Positions 10,336-22,755 are shown, counted from the first letter of the stretch. The stretch: DNA of 54,488 bases from Winslowiella iniecta (GCF_001267535.1 NZ_JRXE01000029.1:1-54488), one strand, 5' to 3'. Notes: a model not told the origin generated them from the sequence alone. Made by a program: numbers and translations.

Positions 10336-11550
10336 TTATTTCTTTTCGTTCAGTGCACGAATACGTGAAGAGAGCGAGAACAGACGGATAAAGCCGCCAG
10401 CGTGACGATGGTCATACACTTCGTCTTCGCCAAAGGTGGCAAACTCTTCAGAGTACAGGCTGTTCGGCGATTTTTTCTGAATCGCCGTCACCTGGCCTTT
10501 GTACAGTTGCAGCACCACTTCACCGTTCACTTCTTCCGCCAGCGCTTCAGCCGAAGCCTGCAGTGATTTACGCAGTGGCGCGAACCAGCGACCATCATAA
10601 ACCACGTAAGACATTTCCAGACCCAGCTGCTCACGCCATTTGAAGCTATCGCGATCCAGAACCAGCTGCTCTACTGCGCGCAGGGCGTTAACCATAATGG
10701 TGCCGCCAGGGGTTTCGTAGCAACCGCGGGATTTGATACCCACCAGACGGTTTTCGACGATATCGATACGACCCACGCCGTGTTTAGCACCGATCACATT
10801 CAGTTTTTCCAGACACTGGAACGGGCTAAGCGCTTCGCCGTTTACCGCGACCACGCACCCTTTTTCAACTTTAATGGTGACCTGCTCAGGCTGGTCCGGG
10901 GCTTCCAGCGGATCGACAGTCCATACCCAGCAATCTTTGTTTGGCGCATTCCACGGGCTTTCCAGCACGCCGCCTTCGGTAGAGATGTGCCAGGCGTTTT
11001 CATCACGGCTGTAGATTTTTTCCAGCGACGCGGTGGTCGGGATATTGCGCTCTTTCAGGTAATCCAGCAGGGCTTCACGGGACCGCAGGTTCCACTCACG
11101 CCATGGTGCAACCACTTTCAGCTGGGGTGCCAGCGCGGTGTAGGTGGTTTCGAAACGCACCTGGTCGTTACCTTTACCGGTCGCACCGTGACACAGCGCA
11201 TCTGCGCCCACTTTCAGTGCCAGTTCAACCTGTGCTTTGGCAATAATTGGACGCGCCATTGAGGTGCCCAGCAGATAAGTGCCTTCGTACAGTGCACCGG
11301 TCTGTAGCACCGGGTAAACGTAATCACGGATAAACTCTTCACGCAGATCGACCACGTGGCACTCAGACGCACCGGACTGCAATGCTTTCTGCTCAACGCC
11401 TTCCAGATCGCCACGCTCCTGACCGATATCAGCAACAAATGCGACCACTTCGCAGTCACCGTAGTTCTCTTTCAGCCATGGAATGATCGCCGAGGTATCC
11501 AGACCGCCGGAGTAAGCCAGAACGATTTTTTTAATGCCTTGGTTTTGCAT
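10336..11550 (-). CDS. argG: Argininosuccinate synthase ArgG
   Basis: Condenses citrulline and aspartate using ATP. The N-terminal ATP pyrophosphatase P-loop [10 protein letters not shown] lies at residues 11-20, and [14 protein letters not shown] follows near residue 118. At 404 residues it is the short type widespread in bacteria, unlike the 447-residue E. coli enzyme, which is encoded elsewhere in that genome. It lies 29 bp after argB in the arginine operon. Downstream is argH. Confidence 0.96.
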   Translation of the reverse strand: MQNQGIKKIVLAYSGGLDTSAIIPWLKENYGDCEVVAFVADIGQERGDLEGVEQKALQSGASECHVVDLREEFIRDYVYPVLQTGALYEGTYLLGTSMARPIIAKAQVELALKVGADALCHGATGKGNDQVRFETTYTALAPQLKVVAPWREWNLRSREALLDYLKERNIPTTASLEKIYSRDENAWHISTEGGVLESPWNAPNKDCWVWTVDPLEAPDQPEQVTIKVEKGCVVAVNGEALSPFQCLEKLNVIGAKHGVGRIDIVENRLVGIKSRGCYETPGGTIMVNALRAVEQLVLDRDSFKWREQLGLEMSYVVYDGRWFAPLRKSLQASAEALAEEVNGEVVLQLYKGQVTAIQKKSPNSLYSEEFATFGEDEVYDHRHAGGFIRLFSLSSRIRALNEKK

Positions 11551-11579
11551 CTTTTAATCCTTGAATATAAAGCGTTTCG

Positions 11580-12356
11580 TTATGCGAGAATCCGGGTGCC
11601 AATGGACACACCGTTAAATAATGTTGGCAACTGTTCCGCGTTACGCCAGCTGGCGATATCGACCGGACGACCCAGCGTACGGGCGGCATCGAGCGCGGCG
11701 TTAACTTTAACAATCATGCCATCGGTAATAATGCCCTGTGCAATCAGCTGTTCGGCTTTGCTGGCGGTCATCTCTTCGATGCGCTGACCTTTGCCATCCA
11801 GAATACCGCTGACGTCAGAGAGCAGAATCAGGTCAGCACCGAGCGTAGCAGCCAGCGCAGTCGCCGCCTGGTCAGCATTAACGTTCATCAGTTCGCCTGC
11901 GGCAGTGATACCAATTGAGCTCACCACCGGCAGGAAATTAGCGGCCAGTAGCGTATTGATTAACGCTGGCGATCCCGGCGTAGCATTACCCACATGGCCC
12001 AATGATTCATCGAGTTGCGTCACGTTAACGCTATTGCCGTCGCCGAGGCACAGACCCACAGCATTGATAGCATATTTCTTCGCCCACGCCAGCAGCGTTT
12101 TATTGGCGGTTCCCGCCAGCGCACCAGTGATGATGTCGATCTGATCGGCAGGCGTCACACGCAGGCCGTTTTTCTTCTCAACCGGCAGCGCCAGTTTCTT
12201 CATCAGTTCATCCACCAGACAGCCACCGCCATGCACGATCAGCAGCGGACGCTGATAAGATTCACGGTAAGTCACCAGTGCGTCAAACAGCCGTGCCAGC
12301 GCTTCTTCGCTGTCCAGTAACACGCCGCCCAGTTTAATAATTAATGGATTCGTCAT
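11580..12356 (-). CDS. argB: Acetylglutamate kinase ArgB
   Basis: Phosphorylates N-acetylglutamate, the second step of arginine synthesis. It has the E. coli length of 258 residues, with the amino-acid kinase motifs IIKLGG (5-10), VHGGG near residue 42 and the ATP-site region [13 protein letters not shown]. It lies 18 bp after argC and 29 bp before argG. Confidence 0.97.
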   Translation of the reverse strand: MTNPLIIKLGGVLLDSEEALARLFDALVTYRESYQRPLLIVHGGGCLVDELMKKLALPVEKKNGLRVTPADQIDIITGALAGTANKTLLAWAKKYAINAVGLCLGDGNSVNVTQLDESLGHVGNATPGSPALINTLLAANFLPVVSSIGITAAGELMNVNADQAATALAATLGADLILLSDVSGILDGKGQRIEEMTASKAEQLIAQGIITDGMIVKVNAALDAARTLGRPVDIASWRNAEQLPTLFNGVSIGTRILA

Positions 12357-12374
12357 GAGGTTCTAACTCGCCAG

Positions 12375-13379
12375 TTAAATAAGTGACAGCGTTTCAGGGA
12401 AACCGAAACGAATATTCAGACACTGCACCGCCTGCGAAGACGCGCCTTTCAGCAGGTTATCTTCTGCCGCCACGAGAATCACATGCTCGCCCTGAACGGC
12501 AAAACCGATATCGCAGAACGGCAAGCCAATCACAGATTTCAGCGCGGGCAGGCTCTGGTCATACAGGCGCACCAGCGGTTTGTCGTGGTAGGCGTTATGC
12601 AGCGCTTCTGCCACATCTTCACGGCTGACACCGGCTTTCAGGCGGCAGGTAATGGTTTCCAGAATCCCGCGCGGAAAATTGCCCAGATGCGGGTTGAAGA
12701 TCACCGGAACACCCAGATGTTCAGCGATTTCCGGCTGATGGCGATGAGCAAACAGGTTGTACGGTTGCAGGCTCACTTCGCAGAAACTATTGTTAATGCT
12801 GGCTTTACGGCCAGCACCGCTGACGCCACTGGTGGCATTGATCACCGGCCATTGATCGCGATTAAGCAGATCGGCCTCGATCAGCGGCTTCAGCGCCAGC
12901 TGGGCAGCGGTCGGATAACATCCCGGCACCGCAATCAACTGCGCTTCTTTAATTCTGTCGTGCTGCCATTCGGCTAAGCCGTACACCGCTTTATCCAGCC
13001 ATTGCTGATGCTGATGGGTAAAGCCGTAATATTGGGTGTAGAAGTTCTCGTCATTCACGCGGAAAGCGCCAGAGAGATCGAACACCACACAGCCTGCCTT
13101 CAGGAATTCAGGGGCCAGATCATGGCTGACCTGATGGGCGGTGGCGAGGAACACCACGTCGACCTTACCGGTATAGTCGGCGGCATCACTGAGCGGCTGC
13201 AACGGCAGATCAACCACCCCTTTCAGCTGTGGATGAAGGTCGGAGAGTAATTTTCCTGCATCCGGGCTTTGCGCTGAAACCGCTAAAGCGGTTATGTTCA
13301 TATGCGGATGGCGATTCAGATAGGTCGCAAGCTCTACTCCAGCATAACCGCTGGCACCAACAATCAGCGTATTCAACAT
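12375..13379 (-). CDS. argC: N-acetyl-gamma-glutamyl-phosphate reductase ArgC
   Basis: NADPH-dependent reduction in the third step of arginine synthesis. The 334-residue protein has the nucleotide-binding motif GASGYAG (8-14) and the catalytic Cys154 in VPGCYPTAA. The ATG at 13379 ([10 protein letters not shown]) gives the E. coli length; the longer frame to 13439 is leader sequence. It is first in argCBGH, and paired ARG boxes lie about 120 bp upstream. Confidence 0.97.
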   Translation of the reverse strand: MLNTLIVGASGYAGVELATYLNRHPHMNITALAVSAQSPDAGKLLSDLHPQLKGVVDLPLQPLSDAADYTGKVDVVFLATAHQVSHDLAPEFLKAGCVVFDLSGAFRVNDENFYTQYYGFTHQHQQWLDKAVYGLAEWQHDRIKEAQLIAVPGCYPTAAQLALKPLIEADLLNRDQWPVINATSGVSGAGRKASINNSFCEVSLQPYNLFAHRHQPEIAEHLGVPVIFNPHLGNFPRGILETITCRLKAGVSREDVAEALHNAYHDKPLVRLYDQSLPALKSVIGLPFCDIGFAVQGEHVILVAAEDNLLKGASSQAVQCLNIRFGFPETLSLI

Positions 13380-13500
13380 CAGGCTGTATACCTTTTTACA
13401 GTCACAAAATTCCGGGTTGCAGCCTCTTCGGCTCCTCACCCACGATGTCAGGCGTTTTTTTATTCAGGGCACATTTAGCCGTTCCCTTCAGCCTGACGTT

Positions 13501-13539
13501 AATGTATTTTTATTCACTATTAATGCATGAATATTGATA
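13501..13539. promoter_or_regulatory. Paired ARG boxes (ArgR operator) between argC and argE
   Basis: Two 18-bp ARG boxes, at 13501-13518 (core TGTATTTTTATTCA) and 13522-13539 (core TGCATGAATATTGA), are separated by exactly 3 bp, the spacing ArgR hexamers need. Both fit the TGAATnnnnATTCA consensus with a few mismatches. They should repress both divergent arms, as at the E. coli argECBH control region. Confidence 0.88.
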
Positions 13540-13565
13540 CTATCCTAACCCAAGGACTGTCAACA

Positions 13566-14717
13566 GTGAAGACAAAATTACCTCCTTTTATTGAACTCTA
13601 CCGCCAGTTGATCGCGATACCGTCAATCAGCGCCACCGACAGTGCGCTCGATCAGAGTAATGAGAATTTAATCAATTTGCTGGCCGGTTGGTTTCGCGAC
13701 CTTGGCTTCAGCGTGGAAGTGCAGCCGGTACCCGGAACCCGGCATAAATTCAATATGCTGGCGAAGAGCGGCGTCGGTGCTGGCGGCCTGCTGTTAGCCG
13801 GACACAGCGATACCGTACCGTATGACGATGGCCGCTGGACGCGCGATCCGTTCACCCTGACCGAACACGACAATAAGCTGTACGGTCTCGGCACCGCCGA
13901 TATGAAAGGTTTCTTTGCGTTTATTCTTGATGCGCTGCGTGATGTTGATGTCGCAACGCTGAAAAAACCGTTGTATATCCTGGCGACCGCCGATGAAGAG
14001 ACCACCATGGCGGGTGCACGTTACTTTTCTGAATCCACCACGCTGCGCCCGGACTGCGCGATTATCGGTGAGCCAACCTCACTGAAGCCGGTGCGTGCGC
14101 ATAAAGGCCACCTGTCGCATGCCATTCGTATTCAGGGGCAGTCCGGTCACTCCAGCGATCCGGGTCGCGGCGTCAATGCTATTGAACTGATGCACGATGC
14201 CATCGGCCATCTGATGAATTTGCGTAACACGCTGAAAGAGCGCTACCACCACGACGGTTTTGCGATTCCTTATCCGACGATGAATTTCGGTCATATCAAT
14301 GGTGGCGATGCGGCTAACCGTATCTGTGCCTGCTGTGAACTGCATATGGATATTCGTCCGTTGCCAGGCCTGACGCTGAGCGATCTCGATGGCTTACTTA
14401 ACGAAGCGCTGGCACCGGTCAGTGAGCGCTGGCCGGGTCGTCTGACGGTGGGTGAGCTGCATCCGCCGATTCCGGGCTACGAATGCCCGCCGGATCATCA
14501 GCTGGTACAGGTGGTAGAGAAACTGTTGGGTACGCCAACGGAAGTGGTTAACTACTGCACCGAAGCACCGTTTATTCAGCAGGTGTGTCCGACGCTGGTG
14601 CTGGGCCCGGGTTCAATCAATCAGGCGCATCAGCCCGATGAGTATATCGATACGGCTTTTATTAAGCCGACCCGTGAGCTGATCGCGCAGGTTGTGCATC
14701 ATTTTTGCCATCACTAA
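13566..14717 (+). CDS. argE: Acetylornithine deacetylase ArgE
   Basis: A zinc-dependent M20-family hydrolase that releases ornithine from N-acetylornithine. Metal-site motifs [18 protein letters not shown] and [10 protein letters not shown] are present. The start is the GTG at 13566, with AAGGA nine nt upstream; this gives 383 residues, the E. coli length. An upstream ATG at 13527 lies inside the operator and is rejected. The gene diverges from argC and precedes ppc. Confidence 0.95.
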   Translation: MKTKLPPFIELYRQLIAIPSISATDSALDQSNENLINLLAGWFRDLGFSVEVQPVPGTRHKFNMLAKSGVGAGGLLLAGHSDTVPYDDGRWTRDPFTLTEHDNKLYGLGTADMKGFFAFILDALRDVDVATLKKPLYILATADEETTMAGARYFSESTTLRPDCAIIGEPTSLKPVRAHKGHLSHAIRIQGQSGHSSDPGRGVNAIELMHDAIGHLMNLRNTLKERYHHDGFAIPYPTMNFGHINGGDAANRICACCELHMDIRPLPGLTLSDLDGLLNEALAPVSERWPGRLTVGELHPPIPGYECPPDHQLVQVVEKLLGTPTEVVNYCTEAPFIQQVCPTLVLGPGSINQAHQPDEYIDTAFIKPTRELIAQVVHHFCHH

Positions 14718-14865
14718 CGATGACTGGGGTAATTGTCTGGCAAACCAGCCGCTTGCCCCTGATTTATTCCGTCTTTGGCGATAAGAATAACTTATCTCGC
14801 CTTGATGTAATTAAATTTCATAAATTACCGTCATTTAGCGGCAGGATATCGCTAATTTAAGTCAA

Positions 14866-14895
14866 TTGACGAATGGAAAGTTACATGGCTAGATA
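14866..14895 (+). promoter_or_regulatory. Candidate ppc promoter
   Basis: TTGACG (14866-14871) and TAGATA (14890-14895) lie 18 bp apart within the 244-bp argE-ppc gap. The -10 is a modest match. No other clear signal is seen in the gap apart from an AGGGG ribosome site before ppc. Confidence 0.4.
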
Positions 14896-14961
14896 AAAGA
14901 CGAAGTTATGCCCGTCTGGGTGAAATAAAGTTACAAAAAATATAAGGGTGTCAGGGGTCAT

Positions 14962-17613
14962 ATGAACGAACAATATTCCGCAATGCGAAGTAATGTCAGT
15001 ATGCTCGGCAAACTGCTCGGGGATACTATTAAGGATGCGCTGGGAGAGAACATCCTCGACCGGGTGGAAACCATCCGCAAACTCTCCAAGTCATCCCGTG
15101 CGGGAAATGACGCTCATCGCCAGGAATTGCTCACTACGCTGCAAAATCTGTCGAATGATGAACTGCTGCCGGTCGCGCGCGCCTTCAGTCAGTTCCTGAA
15201 TCTGACCAATACCGCCGAGCAATACCACACCATTTCGCCGAAAGGTGAAGGCGCAAATCATCCTGAGATGCTGGCGAGAACCTTTGAACACCTGAAGCAA
15301 CAGCCCGATCTGACGGAAAGCGCGATCCGTGACGCGATTGAGTCGCTGTCACTCGAGCTGGTGCTGACTGCGCACCCGACTGAAATCACCCGTCGCACTT
15401 TGATCCATAAACTGGTCGAGGTGAATAACTGCCTGAAGCAGCTCGACCATAACGATCTCTCTGATTACGACCGTGGCCAGATTATGCGCCGCCTGCGTCA
15501 GCTGGTTGCCCAGGCGTGGCACACTGATGAGATCCGTAAATACCGTCCGTCGCCGGTTGATGAAGCCAAATGGGGCTTTGCGGTGGTGGAAAACAGCCTG
15601 TGGGAAGGCGTGCCGAGCTTCCTGCGCGAGCTGAATGAGCAAGTGGAAGCGTCGTTTGGCTACAAACTGCCGGTCGACTTTGTCCCGGTGCAGTTTACCT
15701 CGTGGATGGGCGGCGACCGCGATGGCAACCCGAATGTCACCTCCGACATTACCCGCCATGTGCTGCAACTCAGCCGCTGGAAAGCCACCGACCTGTTCCT
15801 GCGCGATATCGCCGTGTTGGTTTCCGAACTGTCGATGTCCGAGTGTAACGACGAAGTGCGCAAACTTTGCGGTAATCCGGAAGCGCTGGAACCGTATCGC
15901 GAAATCATGAAACACCTGCGCAGCCAGCTGACGAATACCCAGGCTTATCTGGAACGCCGTCTGAAAGGCGAACGTCCGCCGCGTCCGGCCGATCTGCTGA
16001 TCTCCAACGATCAGCTGTGGGACCCGCTCTACGCTTGTTATCAGTCACTGCAAGCTTGTGGCATGGGCATCATCGCCAATGGCCAGCTGCTGGACACGCT
16101 GCGCCGCGTGAAATGCTTTGGCGTGCCGCTGGTGCGTATCGATATCCGTCAGGAAAGCACCCGCCATACCGAAGCGATTGCTGAAGTGACGCGCTATCTG
16201 GGTTTGGGCGACTATGAAAGCTGGTCAGAAGCCGATAAGCAGGCGTTCCTGATCCGTGAACTGAATTCGAAACGTCCGCTGTTGCCACGCCAGTGGGAAC
16301 CGAGCGCCGAGACCCGTGAAGTGCTGGAGACCTGTCGCGTTGCGGCGGAAGCACCGAAAGGCTCCATCGCTGCTTACGTGATTTCAATGGCGAAAACGCC
16401 GTCTGACGTGCTGGCAGTACACTTACTGTTAAAAGAAGCCGGTATCACCTTTGCCATGCCGGTTGCCCCGCTGTTTGAAACCCTTGATGACTTGAATAAC
16501 GCCAATGACGTGATGAGCCAGCTGTTAAGCATTGACTGGTATCGCGGCTTTATTCAGGGCAAACAGATGGTGATGATTGGCTATTCTGACTCGGCAAAAG
16601 ACGCCGGTGTGATGGCCGCTTCATGGGCACAGTATCAGGCACAGGATGCGCTGATTAAAACTTGTGAGAAAGCCGGCATCGCGCTGACATTGTTCCATGG
16701 ACGTGGCGGTACTATTGGTCGTGGCGGTGCGCCAGCTCACGCGGCACTGCTGTCACAACCGCCGGGTAGCCTGAAAGGCGGCCTGCGCGTTACCGAACAG
16801 GGTGAGATGATCCGCTTTAAGTATGGTTTACCGGAAATCACCATCTCCAGCCTTTCGCTGTATACCGGTGCCATTCTGGAAGCTAACTTGCTGCCACCGC
16901 CGGAACCAAAGAAAGAGTGGCGCAGCATTATGGATCAGCTGTCGACCGTCTCCTGCGATATGTACCGTGGCTATGTGCGCGAAAATAAGGACTTCGTTCC
17001 TTACTTCCGCTCGGCAACCCCGGAACAGGAGCTGGGTAAATTGCCACTCGGCTCGCGCCCGGCGAAACGCCGTCCGACCGGCGGTGTTGAGTCACTGCGC
17101 GCGATTCCGTGGATCTTCGCCTGGACGCAGAATCGTCTGATGCTGCCAGCCTGGCTGGGTGCTGGTGCGGCGCTGCATAAAGCGATGGAGGAAGGCCATC
17201 AGGATCAGCTGGAAGCGATGTGCCGCGACTGGCCATTCTTCTCAACCCGTCTGGGTATGCTGGAAATGGTGTTCTCGAAAGCTGACCTGTGGCTGGCAGA
17301 ATATTACGATCAGCGTCTGGTGGATAAATCATTGTGGCCGCTGGGCAAGCAGCTGCGTGATCAGCTGGATTCCGATATTAAAGCGGTACTGACCATCGCC
17401 AATGACTCACATCTGATGGCGGATCAACCGTGGATTGCAGAATCGATTGCGCTGCGTAACGTCTACACCGATCCACTGAACGTACTACAGGCAGAGCTGT
17501 TGCACCGTTCGCGTCAGCAGGAGGAAAAAGGTGGTGAACCTGATGCCCGCGTCGAGCAGGCCTTGATGGTCACTATCGCCGGTGTCGCAGCAGGTATGCG
17601 CAATACCGGTTAA
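14962..17613 (+). CDS. ppc: Phosphoenolpyruvate carboxylase Ppc
   Basis: Carboxylates phosphoenolpyruvate to oxaloacetate to refill the citric-acid cycle. It has the E. coli length of 883 residues. Catalytic His138 lies in LTAHPTEI, and [24 protein letters not shown] and the C-terminal GMRNTG are intact. An AGGGG site precedes the ATG. It lies between argE and metF. The genes found between metF and ppc in E. coli (such as katG, gldA and frw) are absent here. Confidence 0.98.
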   Translation: MNEQYSAMRSNVSMLGKLLGDTIKDALGENILDRVETIRKLSKSSRAGNDAHRQELLTTLQNLSNDELLPVARAFSQFLNLTNTAEQYHTISPKGEGANHPEMLARTFEHLKQQPDLTESAIRDAIESLSLELVLTAHPTEITRRTLIHKLVEVNNCLKQLDHNDLSDYDRGQIMRRLRQLVAQAWHTDEIRKYRPSPVDEAKWGFAVVENSLWEGVPSFLRELNEQVEASFGYKLPVDFVPVQFTSWMGGDRDGNPNVTSDITRHVLQLSRWKATDLFLRDIAVLVSELSMSECNDEVRKLCGNPEALEPYREIMKHLRSQLTNTQAYLERRLKGERPPRPADLLISNDQLWDPLYACYQSLQACGMGIIANGQLLDTLRRVKCFGVPLVRIDIRQESTRHTEAIAEVTRYLGLGDYESWSEADKQAFLIRELNSKRPLLPRQWEPSAETREVLETCRVAAEAPKGSIAAYVISMAKTPSDVLAVHLLLKEAGITFAMPVAPLFETLDDLNNANDVMSQLLSIDWYRGFIQGKQMVMIGYSDSAKDAGVMAASWAQYQAQDALIKTCEKAGIALTLFHGRGGTIGRGGAPAHAALLSQPPGSLKGGLRVTEQGEMIRFKYGLPEITISSLSLYTGAILEANLLPPPEPKKEWRSIMDQLSTVSCDMYRGYVRENKDFVPYFRSATPEQELGKLPLGSRPAKRRPTGGVESLRAIPWIFAWTQNRLMLPAWLGAGAALHKAMEEGHQDQLEAMCRDWPFFSTRLGMLEMVFSKADLWLAEYYDQRLVDKSLWPLGKQLRDQLDSDIKAVLTIANDSHLMADQPWIAESIALRNVYTDPLNVLQAELLHRSRQQEEKGGEPDARVEQALMVTIAGVAAGMRNTG

Positions 17614-17638
17614 TAAAAAAGGAGCCGATAGTGGCTCC
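17613..17638 (-). terminator. Terminator between ppc and metF
   Basis: GGAGCC (17621-17626) pairs with GGCTCC (17633-17638). On the minus strand the stem is followed by a run of six T residues, so it should end metF transcription. It lies directly after the ppc stop codon. Confidence 0.75.
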
Positions 17639-17646
17639 CATATGTA

Positions 17647-17668
17647 CGGGCGGCGTTCTCGCCGCCCG
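17647..17668. repeat. Intergenic palindrome, family A (copy 3)
   Basis: CGGGCGGCG and CGCCGCCCG form a perfect 9-bp stem around TTCT, between the convergent ends of ppc and metF. Confidence 0.8.
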
Positions 17669-17690
17669 AATCAATGACCAACCTCAATCT

Positions 17691-18596
<906 letters not shown>

Positions 18597-18638
18597 TTAC
18601 CTCATCCATCGCTGCTTATGATTATTACTGCGCAAGTT

Positions 18639-18670
18639 GAACATCTATACGTTTAGACGTCCAGACACTT
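18639..18670. promoter_or_regulatory. Tandem met boxes upstream of metF
   Basis: Four contiguous 8-bp units (GAACATCT, ATACGTTT, AGACGTCC, AGACACTT) resemble the MetJ consensus AGACGTCT. They lie about 50 bp before the metF start, where the promoter is expected. MetJ with S-adenosylmethionine binds such arrays cooperatively. Confidence 0.85.
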
Positions 18671-18774
18671 AAAGTGAACGATTGTGGTTAAATCGTCAAC
18701 AGAAAAATGATCAACTGGCGTGACAAATTCTCATTCAAGATGAAGGAAATTCAGGATAGTGCAACAGAATTGAA

Positions 18775-18797
18775 AATGGCCGGAATAACCGGCCATT
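18775..18797 (-). terminator. Terminator of metBL
   Basis: AATGGCCGG (18775-18783) pairs with CCGGCCATT (18789-18797). On the minus strand TTTTC follows. It lies 19 bp after the metL stop. Confidence 0.75.
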
Positions 18798-18815
18798 GAA
18801 ATGGAACAGAAGGGA

Positions 18816-21251
18816 CTACAGCAGCTGAGCCAGGCGATTGATATCTGACTGAATTGCACCGGCCGTCACATCACGACCCGCGCCCGGACCGCGGATCACC
18901 AGCGGATTATCGCGATACCAGCGGCTCTCAATGGCAAACACGTTATCGCACGGCAGCAGCGAGGCCAGAGGATGCTCCGGTCGCACCGCTTCCACGCCGA
19001 CACGCGCCTTACCATTGGCATCAAAGCGCGCGACATAGCGCAATACCAGCCCCAGCTCTTGCGCAGCTTCCAGACGCTGTAGCATCTGGTCATTCAGCGC
19101 GTCACCATTCTCAAAGAAGTGATCGACCGAATCGTTTTCACAACCGGCAGGTACCAGCGACTCGACCCGCACCTGATCCGGCTCAATATCATAGCCCGCT
19201 TCACGCGCCAGAATCACCAGCTTGCGCATCACGTCCTGACCAGAGAGATCAACGCGCGGATCGGGCTCAGTTAAGCCTTGCTGCCACGCCTGATCCACCA
19301 GTTCGGTAAACGGCACCGTGCCATCAAACTGTAAAAACAGCCACGACAGCGTGCCGGAGAAAATCCCGCTGATCGCCAGAATACTGTCGCCGCTCTCACG
19401 CAAATCGCGCACCGTATGGTTAACCGGCAAACCCGCGCCGACCGTGGCGTTATACAGCCAGTGACGACCCGTTTTGGCAAAAGCATCGCGAATCTGACGC
19501 CAGGTATTACTGCTGGCAGACCCCGCGACTTTATTGGCACTGATCACGTGGAAACCGTGGCTGGCAAAATCGAGATACTGATCGGCCAGCGGGGCGCTGG
19601 CGGTCACATCCAGCACTACTAAATCGTCGAACGGATGAGCGCGCATCCACAGGAACAGCGACTCTTCATCCTGTGCCACCGCCTCATCTTCAAAGAACGC
19701 CAGCGCACGACTGGCGTCCAGTCCGTCATAACTCAGCAGGCTTCGGCGGCTGTCCACCACGCCAGCCAGCACAAATTCAAAACCGGTGCGGGCAGAAAGT
19801 ATTTCATGCTCGCGGGCAAACAGCTCTAACCAGCGTGAACCAATATTGCCTTTCCCAAACAGCATCAAACCAATGCGCTTTTCCGCGCGGAACAGCGACT
19901 GGTGTAATCCCTGAATCAGATGTGCGGTCGGGCCGACGCGCAGCACCGCCACCAGACTGATACCGTCTTCGGATTGCCAGATAAACTCTACCGGCTGATC
20001 TTTAATTTGCTGCCAGAAACGGTGGCTGTGCAGCGGGTTGCGGCTGACGCCTGCCCCCACCAGCGCGACCAGCGCCAGCCCGTCACGCAGCTGAAGATGG
20101 CCAGGCAAACCAGCGTCCTGCAGGATATCCAGCGCGCTGTTGACCACTTCCGAGGTGTAACACAGCTGCAGCAGATTACGATCGGGATGCACACCGGTCG
20201 CCAGCGGACGCACCTGCGCGCGTTTCAGCAGCAGATCGACCTCTTTATGCAGTGCACTGAAATCGTGCTGAGGCGGAACCTTGAATTCAATCAGACAGAC
20301 GTCATCATGACTGGTCACGATACGCGCGCCTGTCCCCGACGCCAGCACGCGCTCGATGCGGGTCGAGCCCTGCTCTGGCTGATAACTGCAACGCAATTGC
20401 AGATCGATATCACTCCCTGAAACCGGCTGTAGCGTGCGGGTATGCAATACCGGCGCGGCTAAACGCGCCAGTTCACTGGCTTCATCCAGACGCAACAGCG
20501 GCAGCAAACAGGCATCTTTTACTTTACGTGGATCGGCGCTGTATACCCCGGCAACATCACTCCAGATGGTGACGCGTGACGCGCCAGCCAGTGCACCAAT
20601 TTGCGTTGCCGAGTAGTCAGATCCGTTACGACCCAGCAGCACGGTTTCACCTGACTCACTGCGACAGATAAACCCGGTGACGACCAGACGCTGGTGCGGA
20701 TGCTGAGCGATCAGCTGTTGCAGCAGTGGCCAGGATTTCCCTTCATCCACCTGCGGCTGCGCCGCTCGCTCGGCGCGCAGAAAGTCACGCGCATCCAGCC
20801 AGACGGCAGACATATCGCGTTGATTCAGTACCGCCGCCATCAGGCGTGCCGACCAGATTTCACCGTGCCCCACCACTTCGGCGTAAATAGCATCGGTAAT
20901 AGTGCCATCCAGCAAAGCGGCCAGCTTTTCCAGATCGTGGATAAACTCAGCAATCATCGGTTCGGCATATTCAGCAGGCAGCAGGCCACCGATCAGCTCA
21001 CTCTGATAACGACGCAGCGCTTGTTGCACCTGATGAGCCGAAAGACGATCGCTTTGGCTGAGCTTTAACCAGCTAATCAGCTGGTTAGTGGTGCTACCCG
21101 CGGCCGACACCACCATCAGGTCGCCCGGCTGACTGTAATCCGCCATAATCCCGGCCACGCGCTGGTAACATTTGGCATCGGCCAGACTGCTGCCGCCAAA
21201 TTTATGCAATTGCCGCGCGTTGGGCGTCCCTGCTACTGCTGAAATACTCAT
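18816..21251 (-). CDS. metL: Bifunctional aspartokinase II-homoserine dehydrogenase II MetL
   Basis: Catalyses the first and third steps from aspartate towards methionine. The 811-residue protein has an N-terminal aspartokinase (KFGGSSLAD near residue 17, LGRNGSDYSATQ near 207) and a C-terminal homoserine dehydrogenase starting near residue 460 (LFGKGNIGSRW). Its length matches E. coli MetL (810). It starts 2 bp after the metB stop, so the pair is an operon under the metB/metJ met boxes. Confidence 0.97.
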   Translation of the reverse strand: MSISAVAGTPNARQLHKFGGSSLADAKCYQRVAGIMADYSQPGDLMVVSAAGSTTNQLISWLKLSQSDRLSAHQVQQALRRYQSELIGGLLPAEYAEPMIAEFIHDLEKLAALLDGTITDAIYAEVVGHGEIWSARLMAAVLNQRDMSAVWLDARDFLRAERAAQPQVDEGKSWPLLQQLIAQHPHQRLVVTGFICRSESGETVLLGRNGSDYSATQIGALAGASRVTIWSDVAGVYSADPRKVKDACLLPLLRLDEASELARLAAPVLHTRTLQPVSGSDIDLQLRCSYQPEQGSTRIERVLASGTGARIVTSHDDVCLIEFKVPPQHDFSALHKEVDLLLKRAQVRPLATGVHPDRNLLQLCYTSEVVNSALDILQDAGLPGHLQLRDGLALVALVGAGVSRNPLHSHRFWQQIKDQPVEFIWQSEDGISLVAVLRVGPTAHLIQGLHQSLFRAEKRIGLMLFGKGNIGSRWLELFAREHEILSARTGFEFVLAGVVDSRRSLLSYDGLDASRALAFFEDEAVAQDEESLFLWMRAHPFDDLVVLDVTASAPLADQYLDFASHGFHVISANKVAGSASSNTWRQIRDAFAKTGRHWLYNATVGAGLPVNHTVRDLRESGDSILAISGIFSGTLSWLFLQFDGTVPFTELVDQAWQQGLTEPDPRVDLSGQDVMRKLVILAREAGYDIEPDQVRVESLVPAGCENDSVDHFFENGDALNDQMLQRLEAAQELGLVLRYVARFDANGKARVGVEAVRPEHPLASLLPCDNVFAIESRWYRDNPLVIRGPGAGRDVTAGAIQSDINRLAQLL

Positions 21252-21253
21252 GA

Positions 21254-22414
21254 TTACCTCTCGGCCGCTACCCGGAATGCATTATCCAGATCGGCTATTA
21301 AATCTTCGTGATCCTCAATTCCGACAGAAATACGCAGCAACGTTTCTGAAATCCCCGCGTCGGCACGCGCCTGCGCTGACATACCGGCATGGGTCATGGT
21401 CGCGGTATGGGAGATCAGACTTTCTACGCCACCCAGCGATTCTGCCAGGGTAAACAGTTCCAGCGCTTTGAGGAAGCGACGCAGCGTCTGCTCATCGCCA
21501 TCCAGCTCAAAACTTAACATGGCACCAAAGCCACGTTGTTGACGTACGGCGTATTCATGACCGGCATTTTCCGGCAGTGAAGGATGATACAGCTTTTTCA
21601 CTAACGGTTGTTGCTTCAGGTAATCAACAATTGCCAACGCGTTGCGTTGCGCCGCTGCCATACGCGGTCCAAGGGTACGCAGACCGCGCAACAGCAGATA
21701 GCTGTCAAACGCTGCGCCGGTGACGCCAATATTGTTCGCCCACCACGCCAGTTCGGTCGCAGTGTCGGCCTCTTTCGAAATCACCGCGCCAGCGACCACA
21801 TCCGAGTGACCATTCAGGTACTTGGTGCAGGAGTGAATCACCAGGTCAGCACCCAGCGCCAGCGGATTCTGCAACGCCGGACTCAGGAAGGTGTTATCCA
21901 CTACGCTGACCGCGCCCGCTTCACGTGCGGCTTTACAGATCGCCGCAATATCCACGACCCGCAGCAGTGGATTGCTCGGGCTTTCAATCAGTACCAGCTT
22001 CGGTTTTTCCGCCAGCGCCGCGGTTAATGCCGCCGCATCATTTTGATCGACAAACTTCACCCGATAAGCACCGCGCTTACTCAGACTGTCAAACAGGCGA
22101 TAGCTGCCGCCGTAGCAGTCATGCGGGGCGACCAGCAGATCGCCAGGCTTCAGGAACACCGTACACACCAGATGAATCGCTGACATACCGGTATTGGTCA
22201 TCACCGCACCCGCGCCGCCTTCCAGTTCCGCTAATGCTCGCTGGACCACATCACGCGTCGGATTGCCACGACGCGAATAGTCATGAGCTCGCGGCTCATT
22301 GAAGTCGGTGAAGTTATAGGTGCTGGAGAGATGAATCGGTGGGACAACGCAGCCATACTGCTCGTCATCATTCAAACCGCTGCGTACTGCGATGGTTGCC
22401 TGTTTACGCGTCAT
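21254..22414 (-). CDS. metB: Cystathionine gamma-synthase MetB
   Basis: A PLP enzyme that joins cysteine and O-succinylhomoserine to cystathionine. The 386 residues match E. coli MetB. The PLP lysine lies in SCTKYLNGHSDV near residue 198. The ATG at 22414 (MTRKQATIAVRSG) is the family start; the open frame to 22636 runs through the met-box region and is not coding. It is divergent from metJ and overlaps in function with MetL downstream. Confidence 0.97.
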   Translation of the reverse strand: MTRKQATIAVRSGLNDDEQYGCVVPPIHLSSTYNFTDFNEPRAHDYSRRGNPTRDVVQRALAELEGGAGAVMTNTGMSAIHLVCTVFLKPGDLLVAPHDCYGGSYRLFDSLSKRGAYRVKFVDQNDAAALTAALAEKPKLVLIESPSNPLLRVVDIAAICKAAREAGAVSVVDNTFLSPALQNPLALGADLVIHSCTKYLNGHSDVVAGAVISKEADTATELAWWANNIGVTGAAFDSYLLLRGLRTLGPRMAAAQRNALAIVDYLKQQPLVKKLYHPSLPENAGHEYAVRQQRGFGAMLSFELDGDEQTLRRFLKALELFTLAESLGGVESLISHTATMTHAGMSAQARADAGISETLLRISVGIEDHEDLIADLDNAFRVAAER

Positions 22415-22474
22415 GGTGCTCACTGTTCCTGACTGGAGAGTAATAGAAGGTGTACAGGATAGCATTACCCCAAT

Positions 22475-22506
22475 AGACGTCAATACATCTGGACATCTAA
22501 ATGTCT
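22475..22506. promoter_or_regulatory. Tandem met boxes between metB and metJ
   Basis: Four 8-bp units, AGACGTCA (22475), ATACATCT (22483), GGACATCT (22491) and AAATGTCT (22499), resemble AGACGTCT. They lie in the 341-bp divergent gap and should serve MetJ repression of metBL and metJ. I see nothing else clear in this gap. Confidence 0.88.
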
Positions 22507-22755
22507 TTGCGTATAGATTGAGCAAAGCGTTAATAACCGCTAAGATTACGCGGTATACACCCAACAGTTTCCAAATGGCTGGCATCTTCAGGCAATGGGT
22601 AACATACAGGGTCTGGCCAGGCTGAAATCCACGCACATCACTGTTTGATGTTAAGCAGAAAACGCTGACATTTATTAGTGAGAAGCGGCAAGATCGGGCA
22701 TAATTGGCTGATTTCCGACAATTTCACTTTTAAATGATAATGATTAAGGTAACCC

